Source: Phascolomyces articulosus (Eukaryota > Mucoromycota > Mucoromycetes > Mucorales > Lichtheimiaceae). Taken from it: a stretch of 64,000 nt of DNA. The position numbers were made by a program, and so were the translations under genes. The stretch spans positions 186,001-250,000 of the forward strand of contig JAIXMP010000012.1 in assembly GCA_025677815.1 (NCBI GenBank), in the 5' to 3' direction. Under the pieces are notes generated by a model that was not told the origin of the DNA, did no database searches, and saw only the letters and a list, made by a program, of their open reading frames with translations. The stretch's first letter is position 1, and each line of letters starts with the position of its first letter. Positions 34,111-46,179 of this stretch are shown here, piece by piece.

Positions 34111-35798
34111 TCTTATTTTTTTTATCTCACAATATTTGTCAAAGATATACACTATTTTTGATATTAATAAAATAAAAAAGAACTTATCATGGTGTATTCG
34201 CATATAAAGATGGTATAATTACTTCTCTTTATAGAACAACAGCAATGAAAAAAAAAACAAAGTTCTCGATAGCAATTTCATGTTTATAATGGATAATGAA
34301 TATAAGAAGAATATATACTGATAGAAAACCAAAAATTGTACATCTTTATCATATACTATTCATTCCTGGGTTATTATACTAAAAACTATCAAGGTGTGCA
34401 GTCCCCGCCTGGATTCAATACAAACCATATTAGTTACTAGCCTTTGTATTTATTGAAGGAGTGTTGAAATTCTGTGTACTTCACAGCATCAACAATGGTA
34501 GGGCAAAATCAGCTATATTTTTTAGGTTTCAAAAAAAGAACGTGTTTTTCTCTCTTTTATTAAAACAAATCCTAATTCAAGCAATGCTACAAGAAAAAAA
34601 ATTACCAAGTAATGATGTCAAGGAATTGTAAAAGGACAACAGGAAGAAAGCAGAGCAACTTTTTTGTGATACCAAAAATCACGAGAAAAAGGATAAATGG
34701 ACAAGGCACCAGCACTCCTTGCCATTACAATGAGTGTGGATCCTTTATAATCGGATCCTTATTATATAAGTAGAAAATTCTATGGAGAGCACGGTCGTTA
34801 TAAAGCTCCCATGAAGGTATATGAGAAAATTTTCAATGCAGTAGAAAAGGATACTTGGGAAGAAAAGAATTACAAGGAATGTGTCAAGAAACAAAAAAAC
34901 TGATTACCGTCGTGTTAAAACTAAACCAAACAATTTTATCACGATGCCACATATACCAACCAAGATAATCTTTGAAAAATCGACAACAGATGAACAGGTA
35001 ATTTTTCGATCTTTATTGGTCTCCAAACATTGGCGATCCAATCTTTTATCTTTGACATTTTTTTTTCTTTGTATCAATGTGTGTGACGCCCCTCTCACTC
35101 TCACCTAAACGCCAAAAAACATTCACCTCACAACTCACTTGTCCATCTTTTCCAAACTGAATACTCAATGAATTCTTCATCCCTCTCACAGCTTATATAA
35201 CAATATACGTATATGAATTCATTCGATGTGTGTTCAAGTATATTAAACCTTTGGGTTCATTTCGGATTCTCCATATATTTAGGACTGTATCAGTATAGTT
35301 AAACAAATGATGGAGAAAGAAAAAGAACCTCTATAAGGCAAAAGCCATGAATAATTATATAATAATAAGGGAAAAGTGAGAATATGTTTCTTATTTTTTC
35401 AAATAATAATTGGTTCAAATATAAAAGTTTATTAATATATATACTACTATAAACTTATTAAAAAAATAGCTAATTTTGATTATTTGAGTGTATAAGTGCA
35501 GATCCAAGTCTCGCCTAAAGAAAGGTTGTTATAAAATGTTGCTATGGAAGTATTTTGTAAATTTTCAGCGCTATTCCATTATAAACAAAAGCAAATATAC
35601 GCAGAGCAGTACCCTCCTCTCCACTTACTGTTTCAATCATAGCAGTTTAGTAGCATATAACTATAGTGGTATGTTATAAGTATTTTTTCTTTGTTAAATT
35701 TTCAAATGACCTTGTAATTGCTAACTATACAAAAGACAACCTTTTTCTTTTTCATTACTTTAATCAATTACAATAAAGTGGGTTTGCTATCATAATCA
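34111..35798. other. Diverged right flank of repeat A, with F-box debris
   Basis: Diverged homologue of 45344-46440. The segment at 34690-34890 resembles 45910-46130 (shared CHYNECG/HYNECG coding), but is broken by stops here. The F-box fragment is listed separately. After ~35200 there is AT-rich spacer with no gene. Confidence 0.45.
34944..35200 (+). pseudogene. F-box N-terminal fragment, copy A (broken)
   Basis: Reads MPHIPTKIIFEKSTTDEQVI and then SLLVSKHWRSNLLS, an F-box-like start (IPTKI..., VSKHWR), before stopping at 35106-35108. Homology to 46180-46437 continues past this stop in another frame to a common atgaattcttcatccc stretch. No LRR-like remainder follows. It is a truncated and frame-broken relative of the F-box family represented at 35799-37656. 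Confidence 0.5.
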
Positions 35799-37656
35799 TT
35801 ACAATAGATGCAAGACGGCCAAGTGTAATCTTGGGTTCCGTGATCGTAGTTGTTTCAGTCCTTTTTTTGTATAGCCAGAAACCCTTTTAAAGTACACTTG
35901 ATTCAAGGAGATAGAGTTGAATAATTGTTCGAGACAATAATCATCAAGTTGTCGGCTATTTTCAACATGAAGATGTGATAATAATGGTAGTTTTCCAATC
36001 AGAGCCATAAAGTTGCGTACATCTTTTTTTCTTGGGACCAATAAATCCAGGGATCCAAAAATTCGTAATGTTTCTAGTGTTTTGATGGATAAAATAGAAA
36101 TAATAGGATCCTTGGAGGAGCTGGTACAGTGAACCAAATCAAGTTTTATAATGTTAAGTGAAATGTCGTTGTTGGACAGTGATGCGTAACCATGGAATAG
36201 TCTTGACAATCCAATAGAACCAATATCAGACCGTTCAATTTGAAGTTCTTTAAATCTATCCAGCCGCAAAACATTGTCGATTGCAATATTGTTATCGTTA
36301 TTGATGGTCTGTTGCTGCTCGTCGCCTCCGATCTCATCATCACTATCAAACTCATCATTCATGGAGCTGCCTTCATGAATAGTTTCTGTTGCAAGATCAC
36401 TAAAAACAAATGTTTTTATGTTTGGGGATCCTTGAAGTAAATGATATACCAACGGCCATGGTGTTTTGTTCGTGACGCTGAGAATGCTGAGGAATTTCAA
36501 ATTAGACATGGTTGGGAGTGTTTCTTGATCTTGCACATCAAGGATATTATGCTGATTCAGTGGCAAATACAAATATCGTAAGGAATTTTGATTCTTTATA
36601 AGGACGTCACCCAAATGTCTTTTTTCCATGGTTCCATTAACTGCTAATAACTTGAGTCCATTTTCTTTATATCCAACGTACTTTTCAGCCATCTTAAATC
36701 GTATAGGATCTCCAATAGCAAGCACATCAAGGTTGCATTTACATGTTTCAAGTAACTCTAGTACGTCGAATTCGCACCAGCTGAGAACAATCCCTTTCAA
36801 GTTCGGTGACACCTCCATTAACACCTTGAGTTGATCTTTGTGTATATGACTTCTCTTAAATGATAAAGACATCAAAACAACACTTGTTGTAATGTCTTCT
36901 TTGACAAGTATTCCATCATACGCATTAGCACAATATTCGAGCTTATACAATGACCGGAAAGTCTTCAGAATATGACCAAGAGTGATCGAAGGATGTGGTA
37001 GCCAAGTGACATCAAGTGCTAAGTTAGTCAATGTAATAGAAACTTGAGCAAGAAAAAGAGACAATAAATTTTGCACGTCTGATTGAATCTTGTTTTGGAC
37101 TAGAAGTAAAAGTAAACACACATTAATATTAATAATTAGTGTTTATTTTTATTTTTACATGTGTGTATAAATGTTCTTTGAGAGCAATGGAGCAAAAAAA
37201 ACATATATACTTACATGGCACCTTAATTAACAAACTGTGTAATCTCGAGAAGGAGGCCGTATTGCTCTTTTCGAGTGCTTTCAAAAAGAAGTCCGTATTG
37301 CCCACGTGCATTCTGAGGTCTTGGATGTGATTGGAGATGTCTTGAAACACGCGGAATTCGATATTTTTTTCAGATTTTAAAGAAACTTTATTCCAAAGAG
37401 TAGAATTGGCTAAGAAACGCAAACGCCATGATTGATTTACAACAACACAATTCTCAATACTTTTCCGTGAAAGAAAAGAAGCAACAATGATAAAAATTTC
37501 AAATGGCAAACGAATAAGAATGTCGGTAGTTTTGCCTTGAGGAGGAGGAACAGATTTACGTGGTACTAAAAAAGACGGCGCGGAATTTTGGTCAATGATC
37601 CCTAATCGCTTTTTGGGTGAAATTTGTGAGTTGCTTGCTTTTCGTTTTGTTGACAT
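35799..37656 (-). CDS. F-box protein with LRR-like C-terminal region
   Basis: Two exons, 37656-37215 and 37099-35799, give 580 residues; the intron (gtaagt...cttctag) keeps phase 1. The start chosen (MSTKRKASNSQISPKKR) avoids an upstream in-frame ATG that would add an atypical hydrophobic leader, and it is matched by MSIKRKSNSH in the decayed copy at 40621. Residues 47-85 form the F-box: ILIRLPFEIFIIVASFLSRK followed by CVVVNQSWRLRFLAN. The rest contains LRR-like periods (for example LKFLSILSVTN, FKELQIERSDIGSIGLSRLF and LSLNIIKLDLVHC-type segments), with an acidic DSDDEIGGDE loop. F-box proteins recruit substrates to SCF ubiquitin ligases through Skp1; the substrate is unknown. Such families expand rapidly in Mucoromycota. 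Confidence 0.87.
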
Positions 37657-37857
37657 GAGTGCATTATATGGAGAATGAATATGTGTATAAAAAACAAAGA
37701 AAAAAGGGATGAAAGAGAGAATATTAGAAGAGAGTGTGTGTGCGTGTTTTGACCGCAATTGTTAAAGAAATGACTATAAATATCTTTCAAACACCGTCAC
37801 GTGATTGCATAATGAGACGAGTTTATTTTTCGCGTCATAGTATCATTAGCACGTTCA
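37657..37857. promoter_or_regulatory. 5' flank of the F-box gene
   Basis: About 200 bp between the F-box start and the repeat region. It contains a cacgtg E-box-like site (gtcacgtgat near 37797) and a tataaat run at 37773 whose orientation relative to the - strand gene is ambiguous. The assignment as promoter is positional only. Confidence 0.3.
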
Positions 37858-38049
37858 AAGCGTGAATGAATATAATAAAAGTAAAAATGCTACTATGTAA
37901 ATATTGTTATGGTGATGGAAATCTCACGACGTGATTTTTGTTTGACACGCATTGTCATGCTCCTGTAGGTTTTAAACCAGTGCTGGTTTTTTTTCCTTTA
38001 AGATTGACGTTTTTTTTTTTTTTTTTTATATACTTTTTCCGCGTCATGT

Positions 38050-38222
38050 GTGGTATGGATAAGAATTAGAGAGTAAGATAGATTGAATGACAGATAAAAG
38101 AGACAGAAGAAGTCTTGTGAGAATCGATATAGATTTATTATATGATAATAAAAGTAAAGATAAAGATGATTATATTCTAGTTTTACAAATACAGTATTTA
38201 TATGTTTTCTTATCCATGCCAC
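38050..38222. repeat. TIR-bounded element, copy 1 (173 bp)
   Basis: Starts gtggtatggataagaa and ends ttcttatccatgccac, which are 16-bp terminal inverted repeats with one mismatch. The interior is AT-rich and non-coding. It looks like a MITE but lacks an obvious target-site duplication. Confidence 0.65.
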
Positions 38223-38921
38223 TTAATCGTTGATCATGGTAGTTTGTTATTATTACATTTGTTTGATATAACGGATATATATTACAGGTAGTATTCATGG
38301 TAATATAACACGACATGAGGAGATATAATTATATTTGTTGACCATTAGTCATTGGATGAATATTATTACTTTTACACTCTTACTCGTACAGTGAGAAGGT
38401 ATGGTAGTATTTGTGTATTATTTGATAATTATTGTATATAGGATATTATTATACCAGGATCATTATTATTGTATCATTATGTTATTGTATTATTCTTGGA
38501 ATGAGGATTATGTGAAGCAATCGATATTATTTATTTATTATTTGTGATAACACGATGTAGTAGTATCGGTGATAATATATATGAGAAGAAGTGTGGATAC
38601 GTAGATATGCCACATCATGGTGTGGCGTATGTGCTAAAAGCGTGATTGTTAAAAAGGTCTAGAAAATAGTTGGCGGGCAACATTGTCATGATAAAGGTGT
38701 CTCACGAACTGATCTTGGTTCGATGCGCATTGTCACGTTCCTGTAGATCCTACACTTGTGCCTATTTTTTTCTTTAATTTAGGAATAGTAGTGTCTGTTT
38801 TTCATACATTTTACATTACAGAGCGAAAATTTCGAACTAGCGGTGCAACACAGGAAAAAACCAAGTCCGCACAAAATTTTACTTTAAAACGATTTTACTG
38901 GAGATAGTTTTTTGCCAAGCA

Positions 38922-39344
38922 ACCTTTTCCCTTTTTTTTTTCTTGTCATTCTTTTTCTATTGAAGAAGAATGGCCGATGCAAGCCTCAAACCTCCTATAT
39001 GGAGCGTCTTGTGTCATTTATTCTTTTCCCTTTTTTTTTCTTGTCATTCTTTTTCTATTGAAGAAGAATGGCCGATGCAAGCCTCAAACCTCCTATATGG
39101 AGCGTCTTGTGTCATTTATTCTTTTCCCTTTTTTTTTTCTTGTCATTCTTTTTCTATTGAAGAAGAATGGCCGATGCAAGCCTCAAACCTCCTATATGGA
39201 GCGTCTTGTGTCATTTATTCTTTTCCCTTTTTTTTTTCTTGTCATTCTTTTTCTATTGAAGAATGGCCGATGCAAGCCTCAAAGCTTCTATATGGAGCGT
39301 CTTGTTTCATTTGTTCTTTTTTTTTTTTTTTGAATTTACTCAAT
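38922..39344 (+). repeat. Tandem array of four ~98-bp units
   Basis: Four copies with starts of the atggccgatgcaagcctcaa motif at 38970, 39068, 39167 and 39263, so periods of 98, 99 and 96 bp. The last copy is diverged (agcttc for acctcc, ttgtttc for ttgtgtc). Each unit carries an ATG and a T-rich stretch, giving long spurious frames on the + strand; the changing period argues against a conserved protein. Confidence 0.92.
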
Positions 39345-39622
39345 ATACAAAAGGTTATAGGTGTAATGTTGTAGTATTGACTTTTTTACTTTCAGTGCTA
39401 CAAACTGCAACCTTAGATAAAATATATCTCACTATACTTGAATAATATAATAATACTAATAGCTCGGCAGATAATTTATGTTTTCTATTATATAGATTTT
39501 TGTACCAAGGCTTCTTAGTTGTTATTATGCTCCAATTGGTTAAACGATTGAAACACAACGCACACACCAGCTGAGCAATTGTAGCATGGGCTCTCAATCA
39601 GCTGAATCGAATAATCGCTCTT

Positions 39623-39772
39623 GTGGTATGGATAAGAAGAAGTAGAATAACGACAAGTGAAAAGAGACAGAAGTCTTGTGAGAATCAGTGTAAATTTTAT
39701 TATGATAATAAAGATGATGATTATTTCTAGTTTTACAAGTACAGTATTTATATGTTTTCTTATCCATGCCAC
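39623..39772. repeat. TIR-bounded element, copy 2 (150 bp)
   Basis: Same terminal inverted repeats as 38050-38222 (gtggtatggataagaa / ttcttatccatgccac) with a shorter interior. The right flank (ttaatagttgatcatgg) is also shared, so the two copies come from the larger tandem duplication rather than from separate insertions. Confidence 0.65.
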
Positions 39773-40070
39773 TTAATAGTTGATCATGGTAGTTTGTTAT
39801 GATTTGAGTTTGTTTGGAATGTAGATATGTACAGGTATTCATAATGAGAATGTTAAAGTATATTCATTATACACATACAATAATAAGAATATTGGATATG
39901 ACGATGAGTATCGTGTAAAATAAGAATATTGTGTCATATTATGTTATTCATTGTAATATAAAGAATGCTATGACTTTGGAATGTAAAATAAGGAAGCAAC
40001 CAATCATTAGTGATTTTAGTATTGTTATATGAGAAGAAGTGTAGATATGTTGAAATATCTCAGCTCTCAA

Positions 40071-40620
40071 CTACAGCAACATGAGGTGTATATAATGAAT
40101 GCTTTTGCATTATATTGTATTAATAGAATCATTGTTGTAATTTATATTGTTCTTCTTCTTTCTTTCCCCCTCTTTTTCGCCCAATTATAATTTTTCATTA
40201 ATAAATATAAATATATATATATTATAGTTGTATTTCTTTTTCCAATTTGTTACATAGAATTTTGTATGTGTGTGGGAGAGAGAAAAAGAGAAAGACAAAG
40301 ACAAAGAATGGAAGAGACTTTTTTTTTGGTTTTTGGTGGTTTATAGGGTGATAAAGAAGGACGAGAAAATATGACAAGTAGTTCATGTGTGTTGGTAGCT
40401 CCAAAGAAATGGAACAGACAATCAAATCAATGTAATAATACATAGCTACAAGACTTGCATTGGATATTTGACATTACGTGTGTGTATTTATATGAAGTGT
40501 CGTCAACTTGATAGTCTCGTCAAAACAAACACATACATATTCTCTCTCTCTCTCTCTGTTCTCTGTTCTCTGTTCTCTATTTTTCCATCTGCCCACTCCT
40601 TTTTTTCATATAATGCGAAA
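40071..40620. other. Spacer / former 5' flank of F-box pseudogene
   Basis: AT- and CT-rich sequence, with repeated ctctgtt units at 40540-40575 just before the pseudogene start. No gene seen. Confidence 0.4.
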
Positions 40621-41080
40621 ATGTCTATAAAAAGGAAATCAAATTCACATTTTCCACACGAAAGACGATTAATCTTCATTGACCAAAGTATTCTTTGTGC
40701 ACTCTGGCGTACAAAATAAATCTATTGTTCCTTTCATCGAAATACCAAGGATGTTATTCTCAATTGTTTTTAGGCTCTGTTGTCACCTCCTTGTCTTTCA
40801 AAAAAAAAAAAAAAAGATCGAACAATGTTTTAGAGTATAGCCAATCATGGCATTTACGGTTCTTGGCGTGTTCTGCACTTTGGCAAAAGTATCTTTCAAG
40901 GAAACCATAATAAACTCCAAATTTTGTATGTTCCAACCATATTCAAGAACTCTGAATATGGAAACAAATTAATGAAAGTGCTCCAAGAAACTATTGTTAT
41001 TATTTTTATAGTAAAAATGTAGATATAAATGTTCTTTTTTATTCTATTGCAGTAGCTTGTTGCTGGTTTCTCATCCAAGG
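40621..41080 (+). pseudogene. Decayed F-box gene, inverted relative to the intact copy
   Basis: Starts MSIKRKSNSHFPHERR and LIFIDQSI, matching MSTKRKASNSQISPKKR and LGIIDQNS of the intact gene at 35799-37656, then stops at 40717-40719. Homology resumes in another frame at ~40765-40905 as VVTSLSFKKKK and then SQSWHLRFLACSALW, matching ASFLSRK...NQSWRLRFLANSTLW. A 15-A run and several stops separate the parts. Further homology to the LRR-like part was not traced. Confidence 0.75.
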
Positions 41081-41913
41081 TCCATACCGGGTTATTAGAT
41101 ACACTTTGTTTGTAAAACTTAACATGTTCCTCTTTATACCAATAATATCGTCTTATTTAAATGATACTAGACAAGTTATAAGATTATCCCTGCTCAGAGA
41201 CCTTCCATGAGTCTGCGCAACCACATACAGTGATTATGTGTCTAATAATAAAGGTAAGAGACTATTATCACAAGTATCCTTTTATTATTCCTTTATTTTT
41301 TACTATACAATTTACTAACTGGTTTATAGAGAGAAGCAAATAAAGCTCTGAATCTCATCCAACAAGCTGGCCTTTCAAGTTGATTATTTATACTCTAGAA
41401 AAAAACAATGAATCAAGTAAGATATATCTTGAACATATCGTTCATGTGGATCGATACGTGCGATTGATTATTACAAGAACCCTGTTACTAATAGTTGAAA
41501 ACTCTTGTTTTCTTTTGCATAAGCTTTTTTTATCTTGTGAAATTTGCTACTTTTATTTTTGACATACATAGATCATGAGCTTATATTATTATATAATCAG
41601 AGAAAATGTAGCAGGTAAATAATGAAATTGAAAATTTTTGTACAGTATTCATTATTGTACGCATAAAAGCAGTATAATGATAGATTTATAATTGTACGCG
41701 TAAGTGTGGATAATTAAATATAGTAACATTATAGCATTCTAGATTGATCTACTACATCTCAATGGGACATCACTGTACAATGTGCATACAATAGTAATAA
41801 TCATAATGTATATTAATCTTTTCGTTTAGGTATAATGGGGTCCCATTACTATTTATTGTATTTGCATATTTCATAAAGGCTTGCGCAAAATTGTATAACA
41901 ATTTATATAATTT
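41081..41913. other. Spacer left of repeat copy B
   Basis: No intact gene. The last ~120 bp is a diverged homologue of 30560-30679, showing that the duplication extends beyond the near-identical block. Confidence 0.45.
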
Positions 41914-43049
41914 GAATAGTGTCAACAATATAACAACAAATGAAAAAAGAAACATATTTAAACATTGCGAGGAAGGAAAGAAAGGTTGTTTTATTAGTTA
42001 GGTACGTAAATAAATAAGAGCATAACACCAAACAATCTATGTATTTTGTAATAATATGATTCAGAGGAAACGTGGTGTTCTATTATATTTATAATGAAAT
42101 ACAAATGAGATATATCATTTTTTTATACAACTGTTTCATATTATATTAATGGGAAAGTTAATCTTACCTTGATCTATTTTTTTGATTGTTTGTTATTTTG
42201 TATTTGTATGTATAAGACTCAGAGGGAAACAAAGTTCCTATTAATTATAATATAAATGAATACCGGTTAATAGACTGATCCATCGTCCGCTACTCGAGAA
42301 ATGTTAATCTTATATATACTTACCTTGTTCTTGTACTTTTTGATTGTGTGTTTTTGTGTATATATAAAAGACTCAGAGGGAAATCAAAGTTCCTATTGAT
42401 ATAAATGATATCTAAATTAGCAAACTCTTTCATTCAACTATAACCCATTCATCATTACAGAAAAATTGAGCCTACTTACCTTGTTCTTTTATATTTTTTG
42501 ATTGTTTGTTTTTGTATTTTGTATAATATAGTGGAATGTACCAACACATACATGGATCTACACAAATGAAACAGGTCGATCTGTATTTTTAAAAGTCGAT
42601 GTTGATTCTCGTTACCCATAGTCTTCGAATTTTTCAGGTTGACCTCTCGCTATCGGCTCCTAACCATACACATGGGCCCGAGTCATTTGTATAGACACAC
42701 ATATATATTGTTCGTCCAAGATATTCTTTTTTGTGTGTTGCATTCGTCCATAATCTAAAGTATATATGTACGTGAAAGTATATTAATATCTCTTGATATA
42801 TATATTGTAGTATTGAAATAAACGTTATATATAAAACTTACTGGATCAAATGTTTTTTTTGTATACATGTTGCTTGGTGTTATGCTCAAATTTGTTTAGA
42901 GTATGTATATGTATGTGTGTATGTGTGTGTATTTTGTTTTTCCTTCCTCTTTTTTTTTGTTATACCTGTAGTCATCCATTACCAACAACAGAACCACTTT
43001 TGATGCTGACACTCGGTCCCTTTCCCCACGAAAGAGGTTGTTTACTCGG

Positions 43050-43933
43050 CTAGCCTGTGACCCGAATCAAGCAGACAACTTTGGCTTCAGGGAAACAACT
43101 CTCCAGAAATAAAGGTAAAGAAAAAGCCAGGAACTGGATTTGACATGATTTGTTCCATACTATGACCAAAAGGATAAGAGACAGACAGAATATAGATTGT
43201 ACATCTTCAGCTTTTGGATCCTGATGTGAGTGTGACGCTAGTGATTCTTGTAGTATAAGTAGTTGATATGGGATAAGATGTAAAATGGAGTACATTTGTG
43301 ACCATTTCACAAGAATACGTTTTTTTCTTTCTCCACTTGATAATGCATATACTGGCAATAATAGAAACGCGCCAAGGAACAAGAAACCAATTAATATGTA
43401 TATGAAATATCAAAAAAAAAATATTGAACGATTTAACTGGATATCAAGGTTGGTCCATCGTCGTATCTGAAATAACAATTCCATTTTCCCATTTGGAAAA
43501 ATGGAAATGTTATCGTCACTAAGTCAGAATGGTATATAATAGTTAGTACCTCTAATGGCAACTATGGCCATGTCCATCACAAAACGGAACAAAACTACAA
43601 GAGCTACCAAAAAAAAAGCAAAAAACAAAAAACTATATTTACAAATGATTAGTCAAGCTGCGATACGTTTGGATTGTAACCAGGAATTATCTTGTATACT
43701 GTTGCTTACCTCTATATGGGTATAACAAAAAAACATGGATATAAAAAGCGGGTATAAAGAACGGTATAAAAAAGGATATAAAAAAAAGGATATAAAGAAA
43801 GGTATAAAGAAAGGTATAAAGGAAGGTATAAAGAAAATAGGTATAAGGAACGGGTATATAAAAAAAGGTATAAAGAATGGGTATATAAAAAAGGTATAAG
43901 AAATGGATATAAGGAAAAGGTATAAAGAAGGTC
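43050..43933 (-). other. Candidate spliced exons of a hydrophobic protein, copy B
   Basis: Same intervals as in copy A shifted by 11233 bp: 43933-43710, 43603-43550 and 43470-43050, including the same apparent frame break at the T-run near 43410. The identical breaks in both copies mean they are shared by descent or conversion, not independent. Confidence 0.35.
43720..43933. repeat. ggtataaagaa minisatellite, copy B
   Basis: Unit-for-unit identical to 32487-32700. Minisatellites normally change unit number quickly, so this identity supports very recent homogenisation of the two blocks. Confidence 0.8.
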
Positions 43934-44301
43934 CTATTAAAAATTAAACATAATGTTAGTATGCAAGTAAAAAAAACTGGACGATAAATGAATCATTTCA
44001 ATACTTCTTTGTACTTACCAATAAAATATAAAAAGAAAAGAAAAGATAACAAGAGTTTTTTTTTTGTTTTTTGTTTTTTACTTTTTTTTTTGTGGTTTTT
44101 GTAATTTTGAATTGTTTTTGGGGGCAGGTGTTATAGAATTTTTTTTGGCGCTTTTGTGGTTTTTTTTTGTTGATAAAGAAAGAAAAGAAAAGAAGAGAAA
44201 CACTAATGAAATAAATGAATGAATTAAAAGTTGATATTTGACAAGACACGTAATGTGAAAATGAGAATAAAATTACTTGTACTTACACGAACAAGAAGCA
44301 A

Positions 44302-44889
44302 CTACCAATTATTGTGTAAACAATCGTCCACTTCCATGTGCTCGAAAGCACGAAGTGACAAGTTGCTCATTTGAAGAACAAGTTGTTCTTCTTCTTCTTC
44401 TCGTTGTTGTTGTTGTTCTCGTTCTCGTTGTTGTTGGCAATGGATGAAATTATAATAATCATCGTCATAGTAATTGAGTTGCCACGCATAAACAATGTTT
44501 TGGCGGCGGCGGCATCTATCTGCTCTCATTCTCTCCAATGCTTCTCGGTAATCACGAGCCATAAGGCTTTCTTTTTCTTCACCTACTTCTACTTCCACTT
44601 CCACCTCTTCTTCACCTTTTACTGCTACTACTTCTCCTACTTTCACGTACTTACAAATCACCTGGTAATATACTAAACATAATAATGGCCATCCGATGAA
44701 CCAAAATAAAACAGTGTAACGGAGATGAATGAAAAACATTAAAAGAGTTGTCATAGCAACGTAAGTTTCTGCGCGGTAATTAAGCATCTTTAGAAAACAG
44801 TAAAAAAAAAACACTAAGGCTGTCGCAAAGAAGAGAAAATCAAAGGTTCGCGTCTTTGAAATAAATTTATTAACTAGCAACCCCGCCAC
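44302..44889 (-). CDS. Predicted multi-pass membrane protein, copy B (195 aa)
   Basis: Identical in translation to the frame at 33069-33656, with the same three hydrophobic spans, acidic run and Q/E/R-rich tail. Because the surrounding 3.43 kb is almost invariant, identity here does not by itself prove selection on the protein. Function unknown. Confidence 0.5.
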   Translation of the reverse strand: MAGLLVNKFISKTRTFDFLFFATALVFFFYCFLKMLNYRAETYVAMTTLLMFFIHLRYTVLFWFIGWPLLCLVYYQVICKYVKVGEVVAVKGEEEVEVEVEVGEEKESLMARDYREALERMRADRCRRRQNIVYAWQLNYYDDDYYNFIHCQQQREREQQQQREEEEEQLVLQMSNLSLRAFEHMEVDDCLHNNW

Positions 44890-45343
44890 AGCAAAAAATT
44901 ATTACCAATATCTTTATTATTACTATTATCATTACTACTGCTATAGACCATTATCTTTATTATTATTATTACTACTGCTGCTATTATTATTGTTGTTATT
45001 ATTGAATAAAAAGATAGGAATGGCTGTAAAATTATTATTTTCCTAACAACTGTTCCTGAATTTATTGCTATGTTAGCATTTCTATTCTTTACGTGTTTCT
45101 CTTAGGTTATCCTTTTCTTTGGTGCTTGCCACAAAAAATTGTTTCGGATTTGCATTGTTTGTGGCGTTTGTGGTACCGTCCAAATATAGTATAGAGCTTG
45201 ACCTTATTTAAATCACACCAAGTATTTGCATAAAGCATTCCAGTAAACTCATTTTGGGATTACCATGCAATGACATTCTGAAGTAAAAAAAAAAAAAACG
45301 AAGATAGAAACCTCTTGATAAATAGAAAGAACACTTCTATTGG

Positions 45344-46179
45344 CCTAATTTTTTTTTTACCTTACAATATTTGTCAAAGGTATGTACTATTAATAAAAAA
45401 AATCTAATAATGGTTTGCGTATGAAGATCGTGATGTGAATTCATAACAATGTCTTATAGTTACTCCTATTTATTCAATAACGGCAATGAAAAAAAACGCA
45501 GTTCTTGATAACAAGTTCACATTTATAATTGATAATGAAAATAACAATAATATATACTAACGGAGGTGTTACATTTTTGTTATATAGAACTCACTCATGG
45601 ATGATGATTATACTACAAATTATAATGATGTGCAGTGTGGCTATGGATTTAATTCAAATAATATTGACTCATAAACTTTGTATTTGTTAGGGTAGTTAGA
45701 AATTCAATGTATATAACAACACAGTATCAAAAACGATGGTGGGGGAAAGCCAATTATTTTTTTTTGATGTCAAAAACGTGTCTCCCTCTCTTTTTCCTGA
45801 AATAAATCATAATTCAAACAATACTACAAGAAAGAATACTCTGAAGTCATTATACCAAGGAATCAAAAATGGACAGCAAGAAGAGAGCAAAAACAATTTT
45901 TTGTAATGGCCAAGGTCACGAGAAAAAAGGTGAAACTGATAAGACACAGTACTTTTTTCCATTACAATGAATGTGGAACCCCTATAATTGAAATCTTATT
46001 ATTTAAGTGGAAATTATACCACGAGAGCTGTTGTTATAAAGCTGTCATGACAGTATACGAGAAAGGTGTCAGTGCAGTAGAAAATGATACTTAAGAAGTA
46101 GTAGTATTATAAAGAATGTGTCAAAAAATGAAAACATTGGATTACCCGCTTTAAAAATAATTCAATCAATTTTATCACG
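45344..46179 (+). other. Diverged right flank of repeat B with a short open frame
   Basis: Diverged homologue of 34111-34943. At 45906-46094 a 62-residue frame (MAKVTRKKVKLIRHSTFFHY then NECGTPIIEILLFKWKLYHE) is open, whereas the counterpart at ~34690-34890 is interrupted. It may be a remnant exon of a lost gene. Family unknown. Confidence 0.3.

Larger units (their letters stand above)
37858..40070. repeat. Diverged tandem duplication (~0.77-kb unit) with a large insertion in the second copy
   Basis: Unit 1 (about 37858-38631) and unit 2 (about 38632-40070) share three blocks in the same order. The first is caaagcgtg...gcgcattgtca(c/t)g(c/t)tcctgtag (37858-37980 and 38632-38760). The second is the palindromic element plus gttgatcatggtagtttgtt (38050-38250 and 39623-39805). 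The third is tatatgagaagaagtgt (38578 and 40028). Unit 2 is lengthened by ~0.8 kb containing the 98-bp tandem array. No coding sequence is supported. Confidence 0.6.
41914..45343. repeat. 3.43-kb direct repeat, copy B
   Basis: Counterpart of 30680-34110, with the same content and orientation and one fewer T in the run near 42126. See copy A for limits and interpretation. The right boundary is at the cttctattgg/cctaattt junction, after which the two copies differ markedly. Confidence 0.9.

Noticed and set aside
38970..39374. 134-aa repeat-containing frame over the 98-bp array
   Set aside because: The unit length alternates between 98, 99 and 96 bp, so the frame is not maintained between units and the translation changes phase after the first copy.
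30680..45343. Interpretation of the two 3.43-kb blocks as LTRs of one giant retroelement
   Set aside because: The blocks lack TG...CA ends and short target-site duplications, the interior has no gag-pol sequence, and the flanks are homologous to each other, which LTR insertion does not predict.
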